This document shows, in pieces, positions 1 through 7,298 of a DNA stretch of 64,000 bases (position 1 is its first letter; each line of letters opens with the position of its first letter). Source of the DNA: Adhaeretor mobilis (GTDB lineage: Bacteria; Planctomycetota; Planctomycetia; Pirellulales; Lacipirellulaceae); NCBI RefSeq assembly GCF_007741515.1, contig NZ_CP036263.1:1488001-1552000 (forward strand), read 5' to 3'. The position numbers and the translations under genes are program-made. The notes under the pieces are model-generated. The model did no database searches and had not been told where the DNA came from. It saw only the letters and a program-made list of their open reading frames with translations.

Positions 1-1
1 G

Positions 2-772
2 AATACACGAAATCGCTGGCGCGGGATCGGTATTCTCGCAGCGTGGATGATCGCCGTTATTGCGGTTGCCGGGCCGACATGGTTTCCCGAACCGTCTCCT
101 TTCGCTGATGACCCTGTTCCCGTGATGCTTGTCCTGCGAGCTGGCGAGACGATGGATCAGTCCGATCTGATACCGACACGAATGGAACGAGCGCGGCTAA
201 AAGTCGTTGATTTCGCTGACGCACGAAAAGGGCAACCGCTTGGCCTGGTGACTTACGCTGGATCAGCGCACCTCGTTCTGCCGCCAACGCGTGATACGGA
301 CGTCGTCGCTACGATGGCGGCTGAGATCAGTCCGAAGATCATGCCCAAACCGGGTGACGATCTGGCCAGCGCGTTGCGACTCGCCGAACGGACGCTTGGC
401 GATGCCGGTGGCTCGATTGTCGTTGTCGGCGATACAGTTGCGGAGAGTAAGGATACCGCGCTTGCCGACTTTCGTGAGAAGAGCAACGTGCAGGTCTACT
501 TTCTTGCTGTAGCACGCCCTGATACACCCGAGATCGATTCGATTCGTCGTGCCGCTGAGGCCACCAATGCCCAAGTGACGCTCATGACGGCCGACTCTGC
601 GGACATTGACTCACTAGTACGGCAAACGTCACGAGCTAGCGTCACGAGCAGTGCGGGGGAGGGAACACGCTGGGCTGAAACGGGTTGGCTGTTGGTGCCG
701 CTGCTGGCGTTATTCTCACTGTCCACATTTCGCCGCGTGTGCGTTGACAGTTCCGGGGAGGGTGAGGAATGA
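2..772 (+). CDS. BatB-like von Willebrand factor A domain protein, 5' end outside window
   Basis: The frame is open to the left edge, so the true start lies upstream; the first ATG in the window is at 47. The visible 256 residues show an N-terminal hydrophobic stretch, a VWA-like alpha/beta core and a C-terminal membrane segment near the end (TGWLLVPLLALFSLS). This membrane-VWA-membrane layout is that of BatB/YfbK-type proteins of the Bat operon, which act at the inner membrane in an ill-defined envelope function together with a MoxR ATPase. The strand expected to carry the MIDAS motif DxSxS reads LVLRAGETM, so the metal-coordinating Asp and Ser are lost. It may therefore be a structural rather than a metal-dependent VWA. 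It overlaps the next gene by ATGA, which implies translational coupling. Confidence 0.75.
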   Translation, partial: NTRNRWRGIGILAAWMIAVIAVAGPTWFPEPSPFADDPVPVMLVLRAGETMDQSDLIPTRMERARLKVVDFADARKGQPLGLVTYAGSAHLVLPPTRDTDVVATMAAEISPKIMPKPGDDLASALRLAERTLGDAGGSIVVVGDTVAESKDTALADFREKSNVQVYFLAVARPDTPEIDSIRRAAEATNAQVTLMTADSADIDSLVRQTSRASVTSSAGEGTRWAETGWLLVPLLALFSLSTFRRVCVDSSGEGEE

Positions 773-1392
773 AAACGTTAGCCGTATTCTTGGCACTCGT
801 TTCGGTTGGTGGCTTTTCCTTCTCCGATTTGTGGCTAACGCAGGAGCAGAAGGCCCAGCGTTTGATGGACAACGGCGACTATGCCGCGTCGGCCGATATG
901 TTTCGCGATCCGATGCGACAAGGCGCGGCGTGGTTTCGCGCCGCGGAGTTTGAGAAGGCGGAACAAGCATTCGCGCGAGTCGCAACAGCTGAAGCAGAAT
1001 TCAATCGCGGCAATTGCCTGGTCATGCAAGGCAAGTACGAACCCGCCGTTGAGCGATTCGATCGGGCGCTCGAACTTCGGCCTGACTGGGAAGACGCTCA
1101 AGTGAACCGCAGGATCGCCGCAGAACGCGCTGAGTTGCTTGCGCAGACTGGTGGAGATATGGGAGATCAGAAGATCGGCGCGGACGATGTGGTATTCGAC
1201 AAGAACAAAAAACCTGGCGGGCAGGAGACGCAGACCGACGGTGATAAGCCACTTTCCGACTCGGCCATGCAGTCACTTTGGTTGCGAAGGGTGCAAACGA
1301 AGCCGGCTGACTTTCTAAAAACCAAGTTCGCGTATCAGTTATCTGCTAGTCAGCAGCTATCCGCTGGTCAGCAAGCAGGCGTGAATCAATGA
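769..1392 (+). CDS. BatC-like TPR protein of the Bat operon
   Basis: A 207-residue protein with an N-terminal signal or anchor segment (MKTLAVFLALVSVGGFSFSD) and two or three TPR-like helical pairs at about residues 25-125. The clearest unit is the FNRGNCLVMQGKYEPAVERF stretch. The C-terminal third is polar and probably disordered, rich in Gln and Ser. TPR proteins in this operon position (BatC/BatE) are thought to scaffold the VWA proteins at the membrane or periplasm. The start ATG overlaps the upstream TGA, and a GAGG precedes it. Its own stop overlaps the start of the BatD-like gene in the same ATGA way, so the three genes form one operon. Confidence 0.75.
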   Translation: MKTLAVFLALVSVGGFSFSDLWLTQEQKAQRLMDNGDYAASADMFRDPMRQGAAWFRAAEFEKAEQAFARVATAEAEFNRGNCLVMQGKYEPAVERFDRALELRPDWEDAQVNRRIAAERAELLAQTGGDMGDQKIGADDVVFDKNKKPGGQETQTDGDKPLSDSAMQSLWLRRVQTKPADFLKTKFAYQLSASQQLSAGQQAGVNQ

Positions 1393-2780
1393 ACACTGGT
1401 TTGAACATGAGCTCGCAAAGGCAGCGAAGGAAGATGCGGTGGACCCATCCGGTGAGTAGTTCACCAAGATCCACTTTCTCTTTTCGCGTACTCTGCGCCC
1501 TCCTGTCCCTCCTTTTGTCCTCTCCTTCAGCCTTTGCAGTCGAAGTTGTCAGCGCAACGCTCGAAACGAACCAAGCGTGGACGGGCCAAGGCGTGCCTTT
1601 GATCATCAAGCTCTATTCGCCGGGGCCGTTCAGTGGTACTGCCTCGTTCGATTTACCCGCGCTTCCCAAAACGGCATTCGTGAAAGTGGGCAACTCGCTG
1701 GTGGGCAGCGAAGAAGTGGCCGGCGAGTCGTATATCACTCAGCGTCACGAGTTCATGATCTACACGCAAAAAACTGGCGAGGTCGTGATCCCCGCGTTTT
1801 CCATTCGGTTTTCTGGCAAGAAGACGTTCACATCGGAACCTGAACCTATGGAGGGCGCGACGCAAGAGTTGCGGTTTCAATCAAAGCGTCCGCCAGGGAC
1901 TGAATCGATGGGAGTGGTCATCAGCGTGAGTGAAATGAAAGTCGAGCAGGTCTGGCAGCCGAATATGACGACTGAAGTCGACGCTGGAGATGTCATCCAA
2001 CGCACGATCACTCGAACGGCCGAGGAGACCACGGCCATGATGTTCCCTGCTATCGCCCCGTCGGCTCCCAAAGGCGTCCGTATCTACGACCAGCAGCCCA
2101 CCGTCGATGACAAGACGGAACGAGGCGAGGCGACTGCCTACCGATCGGATACTATCAAGTACCAGTTTCAGCAAGCGGGCACTTTCACTCTGCCTGACAT
2201 GACTTTTGTTTGGTGGGATCCCAAGCAGGAAGAGTTGAAACGCGAGACGCTGCGTGGATCGACCGTCAATGTCATTGCGCCCGAGTCCGCCGCCGAATCG
2301 ACACACGACATGTTGGAGGACGCGCCCACCGCTTGGGGGACGGTTCTCTCTGTTGTCGCTGCCCTCGGTGTGGTCGGTCTGCTGCTCCGCGCACCAACGG
2401 CAAGGCTGATCTCACACTGGCGAACAGTGCGAAATCGACCGGACTCACGCGCAACAAGAGAACTGCACGCGGCGTGTATGTCGAATGATGCTGCAGCCGC
2501 GTACGCGGCTTTCTTGACGTGGCTGAACGCAATGCGGCGGACGTTCGGTGCGGACGCAGTTGACTTGGTCTTGCACGACGTCGATCACAGCGTATTTCGG
2601 GAGCAGTTGGACATTATGTCGCAGCACTTGTTCGCTTCAGATGTTGATCTGACGAGCTGGGATGGCAGCGATCTGTGGGCAGCGTTCCGAAGTTTCTCTC
2701 ACGGGCTGACGCGTCGCTCGACGCGGATACAGAGTACGAATCTACCCCCACTCAATCCGCCAGATCCCCCTTTTCATTGA
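1389..2780 (+). CDS. BatD-like membrane protein
   Basis: A 463-residue protein. After a basic N-terminal extension there is a signal peptide at about residues 30-51, ending AFA before VEVVSATL. The extracytoplasmic part consists of beta-rich segments including the typical BatD opening about tensions or coverage of a target (SATLETNQAWTGQGVPLIIK). A transmembrane helix lies near residues 315-335 (WGTVLSVVAALGVVGLLLRA), followed by a cytoplasmic helical tail. BatD proteins accompany BatA/B VWA proteins and a MoxR ATPase; their molecular role is not settled. The gene is the last of the operon visible here. The next gene is 480 bp away and unrelated. Confidence 0.75.
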   Translation: MNTGLNMSSQRQRRKMRWTHPVSSSPRSTFSFRVLCALLSLLLSSPSAFAVEVVSATLETNQAWTGQGVPLIIKLYSPGPFSGTASFDLPALPKTAFVKVGNSLVGSEEVAGESYITQRHEFMIYTQKTGEVVIPAFSIRFSGKKTFTSEPEPMEGATQELRFQSKRPPGTESMGVVISVSEMKVEQVWQPNMTTEVDAGDVIQRTITRTAEETTAMMFPAIAPSAPKGVRIYDQQPTVDDKTERGEATAYRSDTIKYQFQQAGTFTLPDMTFVWWDPKQEELKRETLRGSTVNVIAPESAAESTHDMLEDAPTAWGTVLSVVAALGVVGLLLRAPTARLISHWRTVRNRPDSRATRELHAACMSNDAAAAYAAFLTWLNAMRRTFGADAVDLVLHDVDHSVFREQLDIMSQHLFASDVDLTSWDGSDLWAAFRSFSHGLTRRSTRIQSTNLPPLNPPDPPFH

Positions 2781-3261
2781 ATGGAGCAGTCAATGACTGG
2801 GTTGGCGGTGAGCACAGTTTTCGTGCGCTATCTGGAGATGAGCCCGTAGCTCTCCCCTCGATTAAGTTAGTCGTCGATCAGAAACCGACGACATCGCAAT
2901 CCCAGTTACGGCACGCAAGAACTGGTTTCGCAGTTGCGACAAGGTTAGCTTGACTTGTTCATTTTGAACCGTTCGCAAAGCCGCTTCGTCTTGCCGGGCG
3001 ACCTCTCAACGGCACTTCCAAATAGTCCGTTTTTGCCGCGGGACATTGCCTCCAGTCGCAAAAAACCTACCCAAGAGCTTTGCAACAGTGCTCATTGGTA
3101 ATCTGTCGTAGGTGAAGGAGGCAGTGTGCCGAATGACACAAATCCAGTGCCTCGATAGCTCTACGGATTGCTCCTTCATCGGGATTGCCGCCCAAGCTAT
3201 ATTGGACTGGTTTGGGGAAGTATTGATGGCATAACTAACTTGGTACTAAAGGAAAGTCGTC
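2781..3261. other. 480-bp intergenic region upstream of the sulfatase
   Basis: No convincing gene is present. Immediately after batD there is an open 22-codon frame starting ATGGAGCAGTCAATG that stops after EMSP; it could be the remnant of a fourth operon gene. A 56-bp segment at 2981-3036 recurs in diverged form downstream of the sulfatase. An inverted repeat TGAAGGAG...CTCCTTCA spans 3113-3178 and could form a structured leader. AAAGGA about 8 bases before the sulfatase ATG is the ribosome binding site. Confidence 0.5.
2981..3036 (+). repeat. Diverged direct repeat, left copy, flanking the sulfatase gene
   Basis: This 56-bp stretch matches 5850-5905 in the same orientation at 43 of 56 positions by manual ungapped alignment. 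Shared blocks include TCGTCTTGCCGG and CTCTCAACGG. The two copies bracket the sulfatase gene, 2869 bp apart. Confidence 0.55.
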
Positions 3262-5775
3262 ATGAAACTAAAAAAGATGCTTCAGCTCAGTAGCTTGATT
3301 GTACTCCCCTTCCTCTTGCTTGCCTTGCCTGCTGCAGCGCAGGAAACCACTGGCACGCTCGGATCACCGAGCGCTACAACGACCCTTGATGGCAAGCAAC
3401 TCCCGGCACCGGATCCAAAGTTCGGGGGTGTGATCAAGAATGGTGCCCTGCAGTCAAAGTCGTGGTGGGCACCGCGCGTTGTGCCTCCGAAACAAGCGCC
3501 CAATATTCTACTGATCATGACGGACGACTCGGGATTTGGAGTGCCAAGCACCTTTGGTGGAGTCATTCCCACGCCGGCAATGGATCGCGTCGCGAAGAAC
3601 GGCCTGCGCTACAATAACATTCACTCTACCGCGCTATGTTCACCGACTCGTGCTGCGATTATTACTGGGCGCAATCATCATTCAGCAGGATTCGGCGTGA
3701 TCTCGGAGCAGTCCACCGGCTTCCCAGGCTACAACAGTATTATCCCTAAGGATAAGGCAACCATCGGACGCATCCTCAAGGACAATGGCTTCGCGACCTC
3801 GTGGTTTGGAAAAGACCACAACACTCCAGCCTTCGCCGCCAGCCAAGTCGGCCCATTCGACCATTGGCCTACAGGTCTGGGCTTCGAGTATTTTTATGGG
3901 TTCGTTGGCGGTGATGCAAATCAGTGGCAGCCCAACCTGTTTCGCAATACGACCCAGATCTATCCCTTCCAAGGCAAGCCGGATTGGAATCTAGTCACCG
4001 CAATGGCCGACGACGCGATCGACTATTTACACCGCATTGACCAGATCGACCCGAGCAAACCATTTTTCCTCCATTACGTACCCGGGGCCACACATGCACC
4101 GCACCATCCGACCAAGGAATGGGTCGACAAGATCCACGACATGCACCTGTTTGATGATGGCTGGAACAAGCTGAGGGAAAGAATTTTCGAGAACCAAAAA
4201 CGTCTCGGGGTGATCCCGGCGGACACCCAGTTGGAGCCCTGGCCGACGGATGTCATCAAGAATTGGGAGGATTGTACGGAGGAGGAGAAGAAGCTCTTTA
4301 TCCGACAGGTAGAAATTTTCGCTGCTTTTGCAGCCTACAACGACCACGAAATTGGTCGAGTGATTCAGGCCGTCGAGGATCTGGGCAAGTTAGACAACAC
4401 TCTTGTCATCTACATTAACGGCGATAATGGCACTAGCGCCGAGGGTGGCCCGCTAGGCACACCTAATGAAGTCGCGTTTTTCAACGGCGTCAATATGATG
4501 CCCGTGGAACAGCAGATGAAATGGTATGACGCCTGGGGTACAGAGGAGACTTATAACCACATGTCGGCAGGTTGGTCTTGGGCATTTGATACGCCTTTTA
4601 CCTGGTTCAAACAAAACGCCTCAAAGCTTGGTGGTGTCCGTCAGTGTATGGCAGTCTCCTGGCCGGGCCATATTAAGGACCAAGGTGGGCTGCGCGAACA
4701 GTTTATGCACGTTATCGATGTGGTGCCAACGCTGCTAGAAGTTTGCGCCATCCCTGCACCAGAAGAAGTGGACGGCATCAAGCAAGCTCCGATCGAAGGA
4801 ACCAGCTTCGCCTATACTTTCGATGAGAAAAACACCAAAGAACCTTCGCGGCACAAGACCCAGTATTTCGAGATGATGGGTCAATGGGCCCTGTATCACG
4901 AAGGCTGGCTGCTAAGTACCAAAGTAAACCGTGCACCATGGGAAGCCTACGGTGCCGCGAATCCCGACCCGCTGAATAATCAGATCCTCGAACTCTACGA
5001 CCTGAACACAGACTTTAGCCAATCGCAGAACATAGCCGACAAGCATCCCGACAAAGTAAAGGAGCTCAAAGAAGTATTCATCCAGGAAGCGAAGAAATAT
5101 CAGGTCTTTCCAATGGACGCTTCGGTTGCGGCCCGCATAGTCGCCCCACGCCCAAACATCTCCGCGGGTCGCACCGAGTTTGTTTACACTCGGCTAATGA
5201 CTGGACTGCCGCAGGGGGATTCACCTTCTCTGCTGAACAGTTCGTATACCATCACGGCAGACATCACCGTTCCCGAGGGCGGTGCGGAAGGTATGATCCT
5301 GACCTCCGGCGGACGGTTCACTGGGTACGGCTTCTATCTGTTGAAGGGAAAGCCGGTATTCCTCTGGAACTTGCTCGACTTGGATCGTATCAAGTGGGAG
5401 AGCCCCAACGTACTCACACCTGGCAAGCATACCATCGAGTTTGACTTCCAGTACGACGGACTTGGCGTTGGCACGTTGGCATTTAACAACATGAGCGGTC
5501 TTGGCCGATCGGGCACCGGCACGCTGAGTGTTGATGGCAAGGCAGTTGACACCAAGAAAATGCCTAAAACGATTCCAATGATTTTGCAGTGGGACGAAGC
5601 ATTTGACATTGGCTCCGACACACTGACGGGTGTAAACGACGCCGACTACCAGCCACCGTTCCCGCTGACCGCAACGCTGAACAAGTTGACTGTAAAAGTC
5701 GATCATCCGCAATTGACGCCTCAGGACATCACAAAACTTGAGGCTGCCCAGCGGAACAATAAGTCAAGCGAATAG
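3262..5775 (+). CDS. Secreted arylsulfatase (type I, formylglycine-dependent)
   Basis: An 837-residue enzyme that hydrolyses sulfate esters, probably on polysaccharides. The signal peptide is at residues 1-26 (LLALPAAAQ). The alkaline-phosphatase-like fold begins at about residue 75. D88 and D89 in MTDDSG are the expected calcium ligands. Cys126 lies in the sulfatase signature CSPTR and must be converted to formylglycine by a maturase encoded elsewhere. GKDHNTP continues the conserved active-site region, and INGDNGT carries further metal-binding residues. The region after about residue 600 is a beta-rich C-terminal extension. The length and architecture fit the long AtsA-like bacterial arylsulfatases. 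Nearby are a PEP-CTERM protein and a PL6 lyase, consistent with sulfated glycan breakdown, but a 400-bp gap separates them. The exact substrate cannot be read from the sequence. Confidence 0.93.
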   Translation: MKLKKMLQLSSLIVLPFLLLALPAAAQETTGTLGSPSATTTLDGKQLPAPDPKFGGVIKNGALQSKSWWAPRVVPPKQAPNILLIMTDDSGFGVPSTFGGVIPTPAMDRVAKNGLRYNNIHSTALCSPTRAAIITGRNHHSAGFGVISEQSTGFPGYNSIIPKDKATIGRILKDNGFATSWFGKDHNTPAFAASQVGPFDHWPTGLGFEYFYGFVGGDANQWQPNLFRNTTQIYPFQGKPDWNLVTAMADDAIDYLHRIDQIDPSKPFFLHYVPGATHAPHHPTKEWVDKIHDMHLFDDGWNKLRERIFENQKRLGVIPADTQLEPWPTDVIKNWEDCTEEEKKLFIRQVEIFAAFAAYNDHEIGRVIQAVEDLGKLDNTLVIYINGDNGTSAEGGPLGTPNEVAFFNGVNMMPVEQQMKWYDAWGTEETYNHMSAGWSWAFDTPFTWFKQNASKLGGVRQCMAVSWPGHIKDQGGLREQFMHVIDVVPTLLEVCAIPAPEEVDGIKQAPIEGTSFAYTFDEKNTKEPSRHKTQYFEMMGQWALYHEGWLLSTKVNRAPWEAYGAANPDPLNNQILELYDLNTDFSQSQNIADKHPDKVKELKEVFIQEAKKYQVFPMDASVAARIVAPRPNISAGRTEFVYTRLMTGLPQGDSPSLLNSSYTITADITVPEGGAEGMILTSGGRFTGYGFYLLKGKPVFLWNLLDLDRIKWESPNVLTPGKHTIEFDFQYDGLGVGTLAFNNMSGLGRSGTGTLSVDGKAVDTKKMPKTIPMILQWDEAFDIGSDTLTGVNDADYQPPFPLTATLNKLTVKVDHPQLTPQDITKLEAAQRNNKSSE

Positions 5776-5849
5776 TGTTTCTGACCAGGATCGGATCCTC
5801 AGTCCACACCGGAACTCATTCAGGAACCTTCCGCCGTGCCTACTGCCGA

Positions 5850-5905
5850 CCGAATCGTCTTGCCGGCCCAACTCTCAACGGTTCTTTCAGATTTTCCGTT
5901 TCCGC
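5850..5905 (+). repeat. Diverged direct repeat, right copy, flanking the sulfatase gene
   Basis: Same-orientation partner of 2981-3036, with 43 of 56 positions identical. It begins 75 bp after the sulfatase stop codon. Confidence 0.55.
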
Positions 5906-5938
5906 TTGCAGGCTAAGCCCCATGTGTTGCGAAGGCGT

Positions 5939-5954
5939 TTTGTCACGTGACAAA
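5939..5954. promoter_or_regulatory. Perfect 16-bp palindrome TTTGTCACGTGACAAA, candidate operator
   Basis: Perfect two-fold symmetry centred on CACGTG, lying 224 bp before the start of the PEP-CTERM gene and 163 bp after the sulfatase stop. Palindromes of this kind are typical binding sites for dimeric repressors. No second copy was seen in the window, so a regulatory role is an inference. Confidence 0.4.
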
Positions 5955-6177
5955 CGACGAGGCCACATGAGCTGGTTGGGGCAAAATTACTGTAGCGACT
6001 TTGGGGCATAAGTCTTGGCGAGCTAATCGGTTAGGAAAAGAAGTCGGCTTCGCGAAGTTCGCGGTTCTTGCAAAAACCGGAGGTGGATGCCGTAAAATCG
6101 GATTGCTGAATGGGTATGCCCTAGCTACCAAGATAGAGAAGCTTGTCTTTTTCTTTTCTTTTTCGGAGGGCCGCCTA

Positions 6178-7209
6178 ATGAATGCCACGTACAAGAATTC
6201 TCTTTTGGCAGTAACTATCGTTACGCAAATAAGGACTTGGACCGGAAGGTCTATCGCGACGATGGCACTGGCATTATTAACGTGCCTAGGGAGCTTGGCT
6301 GGGATCAGTCAAGGAGCCATCATCGGGCAGGATAGTTTCAGCGATGGTGACAGATCCGTTGCCGACAGCAGCGGCGCCAACGGCGGCGGACCCGGGTTGG
6401 TGTGGTACACAACAACCAATGAAGATGCCTCTACCACTGCCCTAACTGTTGTCACCGATGACGACACTCCTGGTATCGGTGGCGGCAACAGCCTCAACAT
6501 GCGTCCCAACTCAAGCAGCGGAAACAGGCCGGTAGTTGCCACTTTCGCTCCTACAACGCTCGGAGGTGCTGTCGGCGATAAAATCACCGCGAGCATGGAT
6601 ATCCGATTCATCAGTGGTGTCAGTGTCGACGACTCAGAAGGTAGCAGCAATCTGTCGTTCCGTCTTGGTCTCTATAACTCCAACGGCACGCCGATAACTG
6701 CTGACGGACAGCGATTCGACCTTGAGAGTGGAACCGGCAACGATTTCGGATACTTTGCACGCATTCCTGTTGGCGATCCGGCCAACACCGGTGGTACCGC
6801 GGCGCGGCTGAGCAAGGAAACCGGCGTTGCCTCTGGAACCTCCGAAGATCCGCTCTTTGGCCAAGACAACTCGTCAGGTACAGGCGACGACGTGAGCGAG
6901 CTGGGGATGACATCCTCCTTCGTTGGTATCGCCGACTTTGAGCCACACTCCATTCTCATGAGTCTCGAGCGTACGGCAGGCGGCGTGTTGACCTCGATCC
7001 AAGTCGATGGGGGAACCCCGTTCACGGCTGAGGACACAAGCTCTCCGTTTGAAACGTTCGATGAGTTGGCGATGACCAACTTGCGAATCACTACAGAGTG
7101 GCGCGTCGACAATGTCGTGATCGAGAGCGTTAGTATTCCAGAGCCCGCGTCCGTTGCTGTCTTGAGCATCGGACTGTTGCTCTTGTCTGTTCGACGAGTT
7201 CAGGCTTAG
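6178..7209 (+). CDS. PEP-CTERM sorted secreted protein, jelly-roll-like
   Basis: A 343-residue exported protein. The ATG at 6178 follows GGAGG by a normal spacing, whereas the open frame upstream to 6001 lacks these signals. A somewhat long N-terminal signal region covers residues 1-41 (ALALLTCLGSLAGISQGA). The body is Gly/Ser/Asp/Thr-rich beta structure, without catalytic motifs that I recognise; it resembles concanavalin-like carbohydrate-binding folds only in general character. The C-terminus is a canonical PEP-CTERM tail: IPEPAS, a hydrophobic helix (VAVLSIGLLLLSV) and a basic end (RRVQA). An exosortase should process it. It lies about 90 bp before the PL6 lyase and may be its partner in glycan binding. 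Confidence 0.8.
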   Translation: MNATYKNSLLAVTIVTQIRTWTGRSIATMALALLTCLGSLAGISQGAIIGQDSFSDGDRSVADSSGANGGGPGLVWYTTTNEDASTTALTVVTDDDTPGIGGGNSLNMRPNSSSGNRPVVATFAPTTLGGAVGDKITASMDIRFISGVSVDDSEGSSNLSFRLGLYNSNGTPITADGQRFDLESGTGNDFGYFARIPVGDPANTGGTAARLSKETGVASGTSEDPLFGQDNSSGTGDDVSELGMTSSFVGIADFEPHSILMSLERTAGGVLTSIQVDGGTPFTAEDTSSPFETFDELAMTNLRITTEWRVDNVVIESVSIPEPASVAVLSIGLLLLSVRRVQA

Positions 7210-7298
7210 TCGGAGCGGGATTCCCGCTAGGCAGCTCAGATCCCCCCCCACCCCACATGCTACGGGTCCACCTGAAGCATCTTCGAGGAGACATCAAA

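Larger units (their letters stand above)
5776..6177. other. 400-bp intergenic region between sulfatase and PEP-CTERM gene
   Basis: It contains the right copy of the diverged direct repeat (5850-5905), a perfect 16-bp palindrome (5939-5954) and a long pyrimidine run before the next gene. The reading frame of the downstream gene stays open to 6001, but no ribosome binding site or signal peptide supports a start there. GGAGG just before the ATG at 6178 does. Confidence 0.55.

Noticed and set aside
2782-2850. 22-codon frame directly after batD (MEQSMTGLAVSTVFVRYLEM...)
   Set aside because: Too short to judge. It could be a remnant of another Bat operon gene, but no homology can be shown.
6001-6177. 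59-codon upstream extension of the PEP-CTERM gene
   Set aside because: No ribosome binding site at the early start; the ATG at 6178 has GGAGG and begins the signal region.
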